A DNA stretch of 64,000 bases from Peterkaempfera sp044755465 (GTDB lineage: Bacteria; Actinomycetota; Actinomycetes; Streptomycetales; Streptomycetaceae). Under the pieces are notes generated by a model that made no database searches, was not told the origin of the DNA, and saw nothing but the letters and a program-made list of their open reading frames with translations. This document shows positions 35,177 through 44,258 of this stretch, one piece after another (position 1 is the stretch's first letter; each line of letters begins with the position of its first letter). The stretch is taken from positions 62,001-126,000 of the forward strand of contig NZ_JBIVRB010000001.1 of NCBI RefSeq assembly GCF_044755465.1, in the 5' to 3' direction. Made by a program: the position numbers and the translations under genes.

Positions 35177-35853
35177 CAGGCGTTGACCAGCTTCTTCAGG
35201 ATCGAGGTGAAGAACCCGAGGCCCTCGGTGCCGGGGCCGGTGAGCGGTTCGACAGCGTGCTCGGGGTGCGGCATCAGGCCGACCACGTTGCCGGCGGCGT
35301 TGCTGACGCCGGCGATGTCGCGGTACGACCCGTTGGGGTTGACGTCCAGGTAGCGGGCGACGACCCGGCCCTCGGCCTCCAGGGCGTCCAGGGTGTGCTC
35401 GTCCGCGACGAAGCGGCCCTCGCCGTTCTTCAGCGGGACGGTGATCTCCTGGCCCTGGGTGTAGTCGGAGGTCCAGAGGGTGGCGGTGCTCTCGATCCGC
35501 AGCTTCTGGTCACGGCAGACGAAGTGCAGGCTGTCGTTGCGGGTGAGCGCGCCCGGCAGCAGGTGGGACTCGCACAGCACCTGGAAGCCGTTGCAGATCC
35601 CGAGCACGGGCAGACCGCCCTTGGCCTGCTCGATGATGGTGTCCATCACCGGCGAGAAGCGGGAGATGGCGCCGCAGCGCAAGTAGTCGCCGTAGGAGAA
35701 GCCACCGGGCAGGACCACCGCGTCGACCTGGTGGAGGTCGCGGTCACGGTGCCAGAGGGCGACCGGCTCGGCGCCGGCGAGGCGTACCGCGCGCTGGGCG
35801 TCGCGGTCGTCGAGCGAACCGGGGAAAGTGACGACGCCGACGCGGACGGTCAC
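35176..35853 (-). CDS. purQ: FGAM synthase glutaminase subunit PurQ
   Basis: 225 residues, class I glutamine amidotransferase that supplies ammonia to PurL. Nucleophile Cys in GICNGFQVL, oxyanion-region GGFSYGDYLRCG, and the His/Glu pair in MPHPEHAVEP are intact. It overlaps purS by four bases upstream and purL by one base downstream. Confidence 0.98.
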   Translation of the reverse strand: MTVRVGVVTFPGSLDDRDAQRAVRLAGAEPVALWHRDRDLHQVDAVVLPGGFSYGDYLRCGAISRFSPVMDTIIEQAKGGLPVLGICNGFQVLCESHLLPGALTRNDSLHFVCRDQKLRIESTATLWTSDYTQGQEITVPLKNGEGRFVADEHTLDALEAEGRVVARYLDVNPNGSYRDIAGVSNAAGNVVGLMPHPEHAVEPLTGPGTEGLGFFTSILKKLVNA

Positions 35854-36104
35854 TTCGCCTCCTCCTCGACGCGCACGGTGAAGTCCTCGATCACGGTGTT
35901 GGCAAGGAAGGTCTCGGCTGCTTCCCGGATACGGTCCAGGGTGGCCTCATCGGCCGGACCGTCCAGCTCCAGTTCGAAGCGCTTTCCCTGGCGGACGTCG
36001 GAGATCCCGGCAAATCCGAGGCGCGGCAGTGCACGCTGCACCGCCTGGCCCTGGGGGTCGAGGATCTCCGGCTTGAGCATGACGTCGACGACGACGCGTG
36101 CCAC
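35850..36104 (-). CDS. purS: FGAM synthase subunit PurS
   Basis: 84 residues. The small structural subunit that forms the ammonia channel complex with PurL and PurQ. It has the family pattern VVVDVMLKPEILDPQGQAV, FELELDG and ANTVIEDFTV. The GTG at 36104 is preferred because GGGAG lies five bases upstream; a GTG two codons earlier is possible. First gene of the purSQL operon. Confidence 0.96.
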   Translation of the reverse strand: MARVVVDVMLKPEILDPQGQAVQRALPRLGFAGISDVRQGKRFELELDGPADEATLDRIREAAETFLANTVIEDFTVRVEEEAK

Positions 36105-36612
36105 TGGCACTCCCGATGTTGGTGCGTGTGGGCGGGAACCCCAGAATACCTAGGGTTTCGGGCACTCCGGCGGCCCGGCAGTCGCAACGCGCGTAGACAG
36201 TGCCCTGCCGCTGACCTGCCGCGCCACCTGCGACGCTCCGGCCGCGATCACTGGGAAATGCACCTCTTTTGCCGGATTCCGTACCTCGGAGCGACGCCAC
36301 GGAAGGCCCTCGGGAACGGCGTCATTACCGGCACTCCGGGCAGATCGGCCCACAGATCACTCGTACATCGGCGGGGGTATCGACCGGTATCACCGGAGCG
36401 GCCGAACCGTACGGATATTCCACCGCAGAAAAGTCGAGGGTTCAATTTCCGACCGGTTTTGGTGCAGAATAAGGGGCACCGGTTGCGGCAGGCGGTTCGC
36501 GACAGGCGGAGCGTCACGCCCGTGCGGCGAACCTCACGGCAGCCGGTGCACTCCGGGCCGCCCAGCGCCTTCGGCACTTCAGCGGCCGCATTGCCCGAGA
36601 GGATTGACACCC
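36105..36612. other. Divergent promoter region of purSQL and the Lsr2-like gene
   Basis: About 500 bases with lower GC than the flanks, especially 36240-36480, and no coding pattern. It must contain both divergent promoters. No operator was recognised. Confidence 0.45.
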
Positions 36613-36930
36613 ATGGCTCAGCGTGTAGTGGTCACGCTCTCCGACGACCTGGACGGCGGTGCGGCGGCGGAAACCGTCCACTTCGGCGTCGACGGGAAGT
36701 CGTACGAGATCGACCTGTCGGTCGACAACGCCGAGAAGCTCCGGGAGGTCCTCGCCCCTTATGTGGCGGCGGGCCGTCGGCAGAGCCGTTCCGGCAAGTC
36801 GTTCCGCCGTACCGCCCTTGCACCGGACCCGGCCGCGGTCCGTGCCTGGGCACAGTCCCGGGGCATGGACCTGCCGGCCCGCGGCCGGATTCCCAAGCAT
36901 GTGTACGAGAAGTTCGCCGAGGCCAGCTGA
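36613..36930 (+). CDS. Lsr2-like nucleoid-associated protein
   Basis: 105 residues. MAQRVVVTLSDDLDGGAAAETVHFGVDGKSYEIDL is the Lsr2 dimerisation domain. The C-terminal DNA-binding domain has VRAWAQSRGMDLPARGRIPKHVYEKF with the RGR AT-hook-like motif. Lsr2 proteins silence AT-rich and horizontally acquired DNA. Streptomyces carry two paralogues, and the one located between purS and tRNA-Gly corresponds, from memory, to LsrL rather than the main Lsr2. Confidence 0.95.
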   Translation: MAQRVVVTLSDDLDGGAAAETVHFGVDGKSYEIDLSVDNAEKLREVLAPYVAAGRRQSRSGKSFRRTALAPDPAAVRAWAQSRGMDLPARGRIPKHVYEKFAEAS

Positions 36931-37070
36931 GGCAGCCGTCCCGCCGCCGCACCCGCCGTCCAGGTGGGCCACGGCGGCGGGGTCGCAGCAAGCACCCCGA
37001 TGGATGGGGTAGAGTACTTCTCGTCGCCGCAGACCGAAAGGGAAGCGGAGGCGGGTGCCCCAGGCGCCAG

Positions 37071-37143
37071 GCGGACGTGGCTCAGTTGGTAGAGCATCAC
37101 CTTGCCAAGGTGAGGGTCGCGAGTTCGAATCTCGTCGTCCGCT
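37071..37143 (+). tRNA. tRNA-Gly (anticodon GCC), copy 1
   Basis: A 73-nucleotide tRNA. Acceptor GCGGACG pairs with CGTCCGC, the discriminator is T and the anticodon loop is TTGCCAA. It is identical to copy 2. Confidence 0.97.
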
Positions 37144-37199
37144 CTCAGTCGTACAAATGTGCCGTTCCTCACATCGGGGAGCGACACCATACAGATCAT

Positions 37200-37272
37200 G
37201 CGGACGTGGCTCAGTTGGTAGAGCATCACCTTGCCAAGGTGAGGGTCGCGAGTTCGAATCTCGTCGTCCGCT
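37200..37272 (+). tRNA. tRNA-Gly (anticodon GCC), copy 2
   Basis: Identical 73-nucleotide copy of the tRNA at 37071, separated from it by 56 bases. A tandem duplication. Confidence 0.97.
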
Positions 37273-37278
37273 CCAGAC

Positions 37279-37310
37279 CCGGAGGCCCACTCGGAAGAGT
37301 GGGCCTCCGG
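37279..37310 (+). terminator. Terminator after the tRNA-Gly pair
   Basis: A 13-base stem (CCGGAGGCCCACT with AGTGGGCCTCCGG) with a 6-base loop, seven bases after the second tRNA-Gly. Confidence 0.88.
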
Positions 37311-37399
37311 CGTTTCCGCGTGCCGTCGCACGCCCACCGGTCACCCCCGGTCGCCCCCCGGTCGCGGGGGCGCCATCGCGCCCCCGCAACCGGCCGGGG

Positions 37400-38317
37400 T
37401 CAGGCCCAGGTGGTACCGGTGAGCCGCTCGTACGCCTCCACGTACTTGGCCCGGCTGCGCTCGACGATCTCGTCCGGCAGCGGCGGCGGGGGCAGCTCGC
37501 CGGTGCGGTCCCAGTCGGCAGCCGGGGAGGTGAGCCAGTCCCGGATGAACTGCTTGTCGAACGACTGCTGGGGCCGGCCCGGCTGCCAGCTGTCGGCGGG
37601 CCAGAAGCGCGAGGAGTCCGGGGTCAGCACCTCGTCCGCGATGACCAGGCCGGGGCTGTCCTTGTCGCCGTCCGGGTCGAGGCCGAACTCGAACTTGGTG
37701 TCCGCCAGGATGATGCCGCGCGCCCGAGCGATGTCCCTGGCCCGGCTGTAGACGGCCAGCGTCACCTGGCGCAGCTGGGCGGCCGCCTCCGGGCCGACCT
37801 GCCGGGCGACCTCCTCGTATGACACGTTCTCGTCGTGCTCGCCGACCTCGGCCTTGGTGGCGGGGGTGAAGATCGGCGCGGGCAGCTCGGAGCCGTCGAC
37901 CAGCCCCTCCGGCAGCGCCAGCCCGCACACGGTGCGGTCCCGGACGTACTCCGCCAGCCCGGAGCCGGTGAGGTAGCCACGGGCGACGCACTCCACCGGC
38001 AGCATCTCCAGGCTGCGGCAGACCAGGGTGCGGCCCTTCCAGTCGGCGGGGGCGCCGGGCGGGAGGTCGGTGGACAGCACATGGTTGGGGACCAGGTCCG
38101 CGAGCTGGTCGAACCACCACAGGGAGAGCTGGGTGAGGATGCGGCCCTTGTCCGGGATGTCGGTGGGGAGCACCCAGTCGTACGCGGAGGTTCGGTCGCT
38201 GGCGACCATCACCAGCTCGCCGGAGTCGTTCCGGTAGAGGTCGCGCACCTTGCCGGTGTGGATGTGAACCAGTCCGGGCACCTGCACCGGCTCAGGCTTC
38301 TCGACGAATCCGCTCAA
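37400..38317 (-). CDS. purC: SAICAR synthetase PurC
   Basis: 305 residues. Joins CAIR and aspartate with ATP to form SAICAR. Family blocks: GKVRDLY, VASDRTSAYDWVLPTDIPDKG, VECVARGYLTGSG, and ILADTKFEFG with DEVLTPDSSRFWP. It is single on the minus strand, convergent with the tRNA-Gly genes. Confidence 0.98.
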   Translation of the reverse strand: MSGFVEKPEPVQVPGLVHIHTGKVRDLYRNDSGELVMVASDRTSAYDWVLPTDIPDKGRILTQLSLWWFDQLADLVPNHVLSTDLPPGAPADWKGRTLVCRSLEMLPVECVARGYLTGSGLAEYVRDRTVCGLALPEGLVDGSELPAPIFTPATKAEVGEHDENVSYEEVARQVGPEAAAQLRQVTLAVYSRARDIARARGIILADTKFEFGLDPDGDKDSPGLVIADEVLTPDSSRFWPADSWQPGRPQQSFDKQFIRDWLTSPAADWDRTGELPPPPLPDEIVERSRAKYVEAYERLTGTTWA

Positions 38318-38359
38318 CGGTTCTGTCCTCGTGATCGTGGGCTGCCTCCTGGGAGTCTT

Positions 38360-39949
38360 TCACGCGGTGCGGGAGGCCGCCCCGGTCACCCGCCCCGGTA
38401 CCGCTCCCGAGGTGAGGCCGATCACGGACGCCGGTGCGGGCGCGACCGGGCTGGGCGTGTCGCCGTCCACGGCCGGGTCGGCGACCACCACCCGGTCACC
38501 CTCCCGCAGCGCGCCCGCGTCCAGCGGCCGGATCTCGGTCCAGCCGCCGCCGGAGGTGCCGGTCCGCACCTCGACCCGGTGGCGACCCCCGTCGCGGTAG
38601 CGGACCACCGATGTGCGGCCGTACCGGTCGGTGGCCAGGGCCGCGGCCGGTACGGCCAGCACCCGGCCCCGGGACGGCGCCGCCTGCACCGTCACCCGGA
38701 CGTCCTTGGCGGCCAGCCCTGGGTCCAGCTCCTGGTTGGGGCGCACCACCATCGGGTAGCTGCCGCCGGACGCGGCCGGGACGCTGTCCGAGGCGGTGCC
38801 GACCTGCTGCACGGTGCCGGGGGTGTCGGCCACCGAGACGACGGTGCCGCTCGCGCTGACCCGGTCGGTGTCGGAGACGATCCTGACCGTCTGGCCGGGC
38901 CGCACCAGCCCCCGCTGGTACGCGGGGAGGCCGCTGCGGACCACCAGCCCGTCGGCCGAGACGGTCATCGCGCTGCCGGCCAGTACCGAGCCGACCTCCG
39001 CCGCCACCGAGTCGACGGTGGCGGGGAAGCCCTGGAGGTACTGCACCTCCGAGGCGGGCAGCATCGGGCCGTCCGCCGCCTTGGCCGCCGCCAGCCTGCG
39101 CTTGGCGGCCGCCAGGTCCTCGCCGCCCCGGGCGACCCGGCGCTCGGCCGCCCGTACCGCCTGGTCGGCGGCGATCCGGTCCGCGCCGGGGAGGCCGCCG
39201 CCGCCGACCGGGTTGGCGGCCCGCTGCCGGGCGGCCTCCAGCGCGTCCTGGGCGTCCTGCCGGTCGCGGCGGGCGGCGGTCACCGCCTCCTCGGCCGCCG
39301 CCTGCCGGGCGCCGCCGTCGGTCTGGGCGGACTGCGGCTGGTAGCCCTGCCCGGTGTAGAGGGCGGTCAGCGCGGCGGCGGTGCCGGTGCCGAAGTCGGC
39401 GTCCTGGTCGCCGCCGGTGCGCAGGCCGAGGCCGCGCAGCGCCTTCTGGAGTTGGAGGACGTCCTGCCCGTGGTCGCCCGGCCGCAGGTCGCGGTAGGCG
39501 GGCAGCGCGCCCGGCAGCGCGAAGACCGGGCGTCCGGAGATCTCGACCAGCACCCGACCGGCGGCGACCGTCTGGCCGGGCCGTACCGGCAGCTTGGTCA
39601 CCACGGCCCGTACCGCATCGGCGCGGCCGCCGGTCGGCACTGTCACCTGGACCGTCTGAGCGGGCGTCACCGTGCCCCGGGCGGTCACCGACCCGTCCAG
39701 CGCCCTGCGCAGCACGGTGGCCGTCCGTACGCCCCCGGGGCCGCCGACGGTCAGCCAGGCCGCCACCGCGCCGCTGGCCAGCAGCACCACGCCGGCCACC
39801 AGCGCGGCCGGCAGCTTCCGCTCGCGCGGCCAGCGGAGCCACCGGTGCTGTGCCCGGGTGGGGGTCTGGCCGCCGCCCGCCGTCTCGGGTGCCTCGGGCC
39901 TCGGCTCCGCCGTCCTGAGCCCCGTCGTCTGCTCGTCACCGCCGGACAT
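38360..39949 (-). CDS. Membrane-anchored adaptor protein with peptidoglycan-binding domain (orphan efflux adaptor)
   Basis: 529 residues from ATG 39949 with GAGAGGGG upstream. One N-terminal TM helix (about 46-67) is followed by a HlyD/RND-adaptor-like beta domain (ATVLRRALDGSVTARGTVTPAQT), a peptidoglycan-binding domain 1 repeat (DLRPGDHGQDVLQLQKALRGLGL), a helical hairpin rich in Ala/Arg (about 205-300), and C-terminal adaptor domains with VRIVSDTDRV and ADRVVVADPAVDG-type strands. In Streptomyces such proteins usually sit beside a MacB-like ABC ATPase and permease. None is adjacent here. Confidence 0.82.
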   Translation of the reverse strand: MSGGDEQTTGLRTAEPRPEAPETAGGGQTPTRAQHRWLRWPRERKLPAALVAGVVLLASGAVAAWLTVGGPGGVRTATVLRRALDGSVTARGTVTPAQTVQVTVPTGGRADAVRAVVTKLPVRPGQTVAAGRVLVEISGRPVFALPGALPAYRDLRPGDHGQDVLQLQKALRGLGLRTGGDQDADFGTGTAAALTALYTGQGYQPQSAQTDGGARQAAAEEAVTAARRDRQDAQDALEAARQRAANPVGGGGLPGADRIAADQAVRAAERRVARGGEDLAAAKRRLAAAKAADGPMLPASEVQYLQGFPATVDSVAAEVGSVLAGSAMTVSADGLVVRSGLPAYQRGLVRPGQTVRIVSDTDRVSASGTVVSVADTPGTVQQVGTASDSVPAASGGSYPMVVRPNQELDPGLAAKDVRVTVQAAPSRGRVLAVPAAALATDRYGRTSVVRYRDGGRHRVEVRTGTSGGGWTEIRPLDAGALREGDRVVVADPAVDGDTPSPVAPAPASVIGLTSGAVPGRVTGAASRTA

Positions 39950-40198
39950 CCGGGGCCCCTCTCCGTTCCGCGCGCGCCTGCCGGGGCGGGTCGGCTGCCG
40001 CAGACCAGGCATACCGTCATATTCCGCCCGTAAGGCGACGAATATCACCCCGGCGTCACCCGGTGCCGGACCCACGCCGCCGGGCCCGGCTCCGCAGCCC
40101 GGCCGGCGCAGCGCGCCCGCAGCGGGAGGGGGCTCCCAGCGGTGGTCCAGTCGTGCCTGGCTCTCGGCCGCGCCTGGCTCTCAGGTCGCACCCGGCTC

Positions 40199-41752
40199 TC
40201 AGTCGCGCTTGCAGATCCGGTCCAGCAGATTGGCGGTGGCCCGCTGGATGCGGTCGTCGGTGTGGTCGGGCCGGTCCAGCGCCGGCGACCAGGCGAAGGT
40301 GCCGGAGGCGAACACCCAGGCGCCGCTGGGCGCGCGGTAGAGCGAGGTCTCCTGGTGGCGGCCGATCCCGGCGGCGTCGGTGTACGGGGAGTGCGCCAGC
40401 AGGATGCGCTCGGTGTGCTCCGGCAGCGCCACCCGGGGGAAGTAGTGGTCCGCCTCCCCGGCGACCAGCCCCGGCACCGACTCCCCCTCCCGCACTCCGG
40501 TGCCCTCCCAGAGCCAGTGGTGGGCGTTGCGCACCACCAGCGGCGACGGCTCCGGCACCCGCCCGGCGTACTGGACGCCCATCAGGTGCTGCTCCGGCTC
40601 GCCCGCGTCCCGCCACAGGGCGGTACGGGCCCCGGGCGCACCCTGGTAGGACCCGCCGGGGCCGGGCTTGCGCCGCTTGCGGCAGCTGACCAGCCGGTCC
40701 ATCTCCCCGGCGGCGGAGCGGGTCAGCTCGACGCGCCAGTACATGGTGTTGGCGGAGAGGAAGACCAGCGACGTCCCGGCGGCCCGCGCCCGCTCGGCGG
40801 CCCGCCGCATCGGCTCCGACCAGTACTCGTCGTGGCCGGGGAAGATCAGCCCCCGGTAGCGGGTCGGGTCCACCTCGCCCGCGTGCAGGTCGGTGGCGGT
40901 GGCGTACGCGAGGTCGTAGCCGTACCGCTCCGCCCAGCGGACGAAGTCATAGGCGTGCCCGACGTGCAGCGGCATCCCGGCGCCCGCGTACGGCCGGTCG
41001 AAGGAGACGGTGATGGCCGCGTCCTCCTCGCCGAGCAGCCGGCCGTTCTCGTCCCAGGCGTGGTACAGCGAGGCGCCGGTGTGGCCGTCCTCCGGGAAGA
41101 GGTTGTACGCCTGCCAGGTGACGTCCGGCAGGAGCAGCAGCAGGTCGGCCGGGCGGTCGTCCCGCACGGTGAAGGGGATGTGGCTGCGGTGCCGGGTGTC
41201 GACGGTGGTGAGCACCGCGACGTACGCCCCCGGCTGCCAGTGCGCCGGGATGTGCAACCGCCAGGAGAGCCACCAGTGGTGGCAGGAGACGGTGCGGCCC
41301 GCCACCAGCGGGGGCGGCTGCTTGAGGCCGGACACGCCCGGACCTGCGGTCATGTGGTGGGCGCCGGCGCCGCCGTAATGGCCGATGCGGTAGACGTCCA
41401 CGGTGAACTCGCGCGGCGGGTTGACGCTGACCCGCAGGTCGACCGAGCCGCCGGGCCGGACGACTCCGGCCGAGGGGAAGCCCTTGATCTGGCAGTCGAC
41501 GTCGTCCGAGTTGCGCGGTGCACCGACCGAGCCGCCCCCGTCCAGGGCGCGCCGGGCGCCGGGCAGCAGTTGCTGGCCCGGGGCGCCCAGGTCGACGTAC
41601 CAGGGGACCACCGTCCCCACGGCGTCGGGGCCGGAGCCCTCGACATAGGTGTCGGCGCCGCGCAGCCAGGGCAGCGGCCCCTGACCGAAAGGGTCGGTCA
41701 CCCCGTGTGCGAGCGCACCCGACTCCCAGCGGCGGATCTGATCCGTCCCCAC
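40199..41752 (-). CDS. N,N-dimethylformamidase beta-subunit-like protein
   Basis: A GTG start at 41752 with AGGAGG five bases upstream gives 517 residues. It matches the large-subunit domain of dimethylformamidase in actinobacterial homologues: FSVDVYRIGHYGG-type strand, ADLLLLLPDVTWQAYN, GHDEYWSEPMRRA and FLSANTMYWRVEL. In true dimethylformamidase this subunit holds the mononuclear iron site. No small (alpha) subunit is seen nearby, so the activity is uncertain. There is no signal peptide on this start. Confidence 0.8.
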   Translation of the reverse strand: MGTDQIRRWESGALAHGVTDPFGQGPLPWLRGADTYVEGSGPDAVGTVVPWYVDLGAPGQQLLPGARRALDGGGSVGAPRNSDDVDCQIKGFPSAGVVRPGGSVDLRVSVNPPREFTVDVYRIGHYGGAGAHHMTAGPGVSGLKQPPPLVAGRTVSCHHWWLSWRLHIPAHWQPGAYVAVLTTVDTRHRSHIPFTVRDDRPADLLLLLPDVTWQAYNLFPEDGHTGASLYHAWDENGRLLGEEDAAITVSFDRPYAGAGMPLHVGHAYDFVRWAERYGYDLAYATATDLHAGEVDPTRYRGLIFPGHDEYWSEPMRRAAERARAAGTSLVFLSANTMYWRVELTRSAAGEMDRLVSCRKRRKPGPGGSYQGAPGARTALWRDAGEPEQHLMGVQYAGRVPEPSPLVVRNAHHWLWEGTGVREGESVPGLVAGEADHYFPRVALPEHTERILLAHSPYTDAAGIGRHQETSLYRAPSGAWVFASGTFAWSPALDRPDHTDDRIQRATANLLDRICKRD

Positions 41753-41926
41753 TAGTTCCTCCTGGACCCGGCGCAGACGCGCGGGTGTGCGGCGACCGGC
41801 ACCGGTCGCCCTTGCCCAGCGCGGGACAAGCACATCACATCCCGCCACCGTTGTGTCACCCCCCGTGTAGCTGAATATGCCAGAGGCATGTACCTCCGGA
41901 TGTTCACCGCCGATCCGGGCGGCGGA

Positions 41927-43726
41927 TCAGCGAAGCCGGACCGGGTTCGCCAGCCGTACACCGACGCCTTCCAGCCACCCGCGCAGCGGCCCGTCGTCGC
42001 CGTGCTCGACGGCGCGGGCGACCGGGGCCGCCAGATCGGTGCGGCGGGCGCCGCCGACCAGCAGCACCGGACCGTCCAGCCAGTCGAGGCCGGGGGCGGC
42101 GCCCGCGGTGTCGGCGGCGGCGCAGCAGACCATCGCGGTGACGTGGTCCATCAGCAGGTCACGGCCGGTACGCGGGGGCGCCAGCTGGACGACCGGCCCT
42201 TCGTCGCCGTCGTCGGAGTCGGGGTCGGCCGAGCGGGCCGCCAGGCCCGGCCCGGTGGCCCCGGTGGCCCCGGCGGCCTCGGTGGGCCCGGCGGCTTCGG
42301 TGGACGGGGGCGGCGGGCCGGCGGCGGGGCGGGCGGCCAGCTCCGCCGCCAACCGGTCGCCGTCGCCCGCCCGCAGCCGCTCCAGCACCCGGGCGACATC
42401 GGGCCCGGTGGTCACCCGAGCGCGTGTATCGGCGGGCGTGTCGCGCCCCGGGGCGGAGTGCGGCGGACGCGGCCCGGCGCCGCCCGGGGCGAGCCGGTCG
42501 ACGGCGGCGTGCAGGGCGGCGGCCTGGGCGCGCCAGATCCGGTCCACCACCTGCCCGGGATACTCCTCCCAGCCGATCAGGCTCCAGCCCCCCGCCCCGG
42601 CGCCCGCGCCGCGCGGCAGGCCGTGGAAGAGCCGGGCAGCCAGCAGCGAGGTCGCCTCGTCGACGGCGCCGGGGTCTTCGAGCAGGTCACAGGCGGGCCG
42701 GTCGGCCAGCCGCCGTTCGTACCCCTCGGCGAGCCGGTCGCGCCGGGACAGCTCGGTGAGCGCGGCCACCACGCCGGTGTTCAGCCGGGCGGGGAGTCGG
42801 CGGATGCGCCAGGCGGGCAGCGCGACCCTGGTCAGCAGGCGGTCCCAGCCCGCGTAGGCCAGCCCGACCTGCTCCTGTGCGGCGATGCGCAGCCCGTAGT
42901 CGACGGCCTGGGCCTGCTCGGAGGCCCAGCCGGCCACCGCGCGCTCCAGCTCGGCGGCGTGGCCCCGGCAGGCGGCCAGCAGGGCGCGGGTGACCCGGTC
43001 GAGCACCGCCAGGGCGGGGCGGCGCAACATCCGGCGCGCGGCGGTGGCCGATGCGCCCCCCTGCCCGGCTGCGCGCCCCCGTCCGGCCGCGCGCCCCCGG
43101 CGTACGGCGGCCCCGGCGGCGTCCAGGCCGCGGACGAAGCGGCGGGCGGCGGCGATCTCCGGGTCGGCGGAGGCGGCGGTGCCGGCCACCACCGGGGCGA
43201 GCAGCGCCCGCAGCTCGGGGACCCGCATCCACCAGAGGAACGGCGAGCCTATGACCAGCACCGGAGCGGGGGACGCCGGGCGGCGGCCGGGCGGGCGGCG
43301 ATGCGCGGCGGTCTCGGGCTCCTCCAACCAGCTGTCGCAGTCGGGGGTGAGCGCGACCGCCGAGGGGGCCGGTACGGCCATCCTGGCGGCCAGGTCGCGG
43401 ATCAGCCGGTAGAGCTCGGGGGCGTCCTGCTCGGGCACCGTGACGGCGGGGGTGCGCGGCGGTCTGGCCCTGGCGAAGACGGCGGCCACCGCGCCGGCCA
43501 CCAGCAGGGCGGCGGCGGCCAGGCCGCAGACGATCCAGCGGGCGGTGTCCCAGCCGGCCGCGTCGGGCGACCCGGGGGCGCCGATCCGGCCGGTGAACCG
43601 CCCGGCGAGCAGCACGACGGCGACGGCGGCGGGCAGCGCGGCGGCCGCCACCGCCAGGCCGCGGACCCGTAGCACCGCGTGGGCACGTGCCCGTGCCGCG
43701 TCGACGCCTGCCACCGTTCGCCACAC
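41927..43726 (-). CDS. Membrane protein resembling M48 peptidase without the zinc motif
   Basis: About 599 residues from GTG 43726. Two TM helices (about 24-42 and 64-84). The following region PEQDAPELYRLIRDLAARMAVPAPSAVALTPD, then VLVIGSPFLWWMRVPELRALLAP, mirrors M48/HtpX-type peptidases. Where those have the HExxH zinc helix this protein has LAPVVAGTAA (near 177-186), so it is probably catalytically inactive. The C-terminal half is helical (EYPGQVVDRIWRAQAAALHAAVDRL), ending with a domain of unknown type. The start could also be a GTG at 43714. Confidence 0.7.
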   Translation of the reverse strand: MWRTVAGVDAARARAHAVLRVRGLAVAAAALPAAVAVVLLAGRFTGRIGAPGSPDAAGWDTARWIVCGLAAAALLVAGAVAAVFARARPPRTPAVTVPEQDAPELYRLIRDLAARMAVPAPSAVALTPDCDSWLEEPETAAHRRPPGRRPASPAPVLVIGSPFLWWMRVPELRALLAPVVAGTAASADPEIAAARRFVRGLDAAGAAVRRGRAAGRGRAAGQGGASATAARRMLRRPALAVLDRVTRALLAACRGHAAELERAVAGWASEQAQAVDYGLRIAAQEQVGLAYAGWDRLLTRVALPAWRIRRLPARLNTGVVAALTELSRRDRLAEGYERRLADRPACDLLEDPGAVDEATSLLAARLFHGLPRGAGAGAGGWSLIGWEEYPGQVVDRIWRAQAAALHAAVDRLAPGGAGPRPPHSAPGRDTPADTRARVTTGPDVARVLERLRAGDGDRLAAELAARPAAGPPPPSTEAAGPTEAAGATGATGPGLAARSADPDSDDGDEGPVVQLAPPRTGRDLLMDHVTAMVCCAAADTAGAAPGLDWLDGPVLLVGGARRTDLAAPVARAVEHGDDGPLRGWLEGVGVRLANPVRLR

Positions 43727-44181
43727 CCCCTGCCGCCGCCGGGTCGGCCGCCGGTCTGCTCCGGCGGTCGGCCTCGCGGCCCGGTTCGAAGAGTTCAAGA
43801 GTTCGAAAAGTTCAAGAGTTCGCAGTCCCGCTTGTACGTCCGTGCACGGGACGGTGGAGAACCGCCTCGGTCCGATCATCGATCGGACCCTCTCCGTGGC
43901 GCCTCTGCCCTTGCTGACGCCCGGGTGCGGTGCCGCCGTTCCGGGGTTCCGTCTCCTTCCCCCGAAAGAGGCGGGTGTTCCTGATCCGCAGCATCCCCCC
44001 GGTGCGACGCGGCCACCTGCCGACGCTCCCCCGAAGCGGCGGCCCGGAACCGCGGTTCTGCGCACCATAAGGGAGCCGCCCGTCCGCCGTCAGCCGGATG
44101 CGCCCGTGATCACTCGAAGGACTGGCGGCGGGCGCCGTTCGGCGCGGGCGGCGGCGGGCGGCGGGGCCCCGGAAACGGATC
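43727..44181. other. Intergenic region between purD and the M48-like gene
   Basis: About 455 bases with no gene recognised. A 17-bp AT-richer tandem repeat lies at 43784-43822, close upstream of the M48-like start, and may mark its promoter region. Confidence 0.45.
43784..43822. repeat. 17-bp tandem repeat upstream of the M48-like gene
   Basis: Two consecutive 17-base units, GTTCGAAGAGTTCAAGA and GTTCGAAAAGTTCAAGA, plus a partial third GTTCG. Unusually AT-rich for this DNA. Confidence 0.85.
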
Positions 44182-44243
44182 GGGGGCCTTGGGCCCAGTG
44201 AGGTGAGGGGCGGACCCCGCACGACACCGGGCCCAAGGCCCCC
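44182..44243 (-). terminator. Long-stem hairpin downstream of purD
   Basis: A 15-base perfect stem (GGGGGCCTTGGGCCC with GGGCCCAAGGCCCCC) around a 32-base loop, directly after the purD stop. Confidence 0.7.
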
Positions 44244-44258
44244 ACGGCGCGACCGGCG

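Noticed and set aside
29759..35353. A plus-strand reading frame of about 1860 codons across the WXG100, sterol-carrier and purL region
   Set aside because: It runs antisense to well-supported genes on the minus strand, is rich in Arg/Ala/Gly/Pro, and reflects GC-driven absence of stop codons. Only its part near 30365-30620 looks like a gene.
36248..36610. A 120-codon minus-strand frame in the purS/Lsr2-like intergenic region
   Set aside because: It has no family resemblance, irregular codon use for this genome and overlaps the expected divergent promoters.
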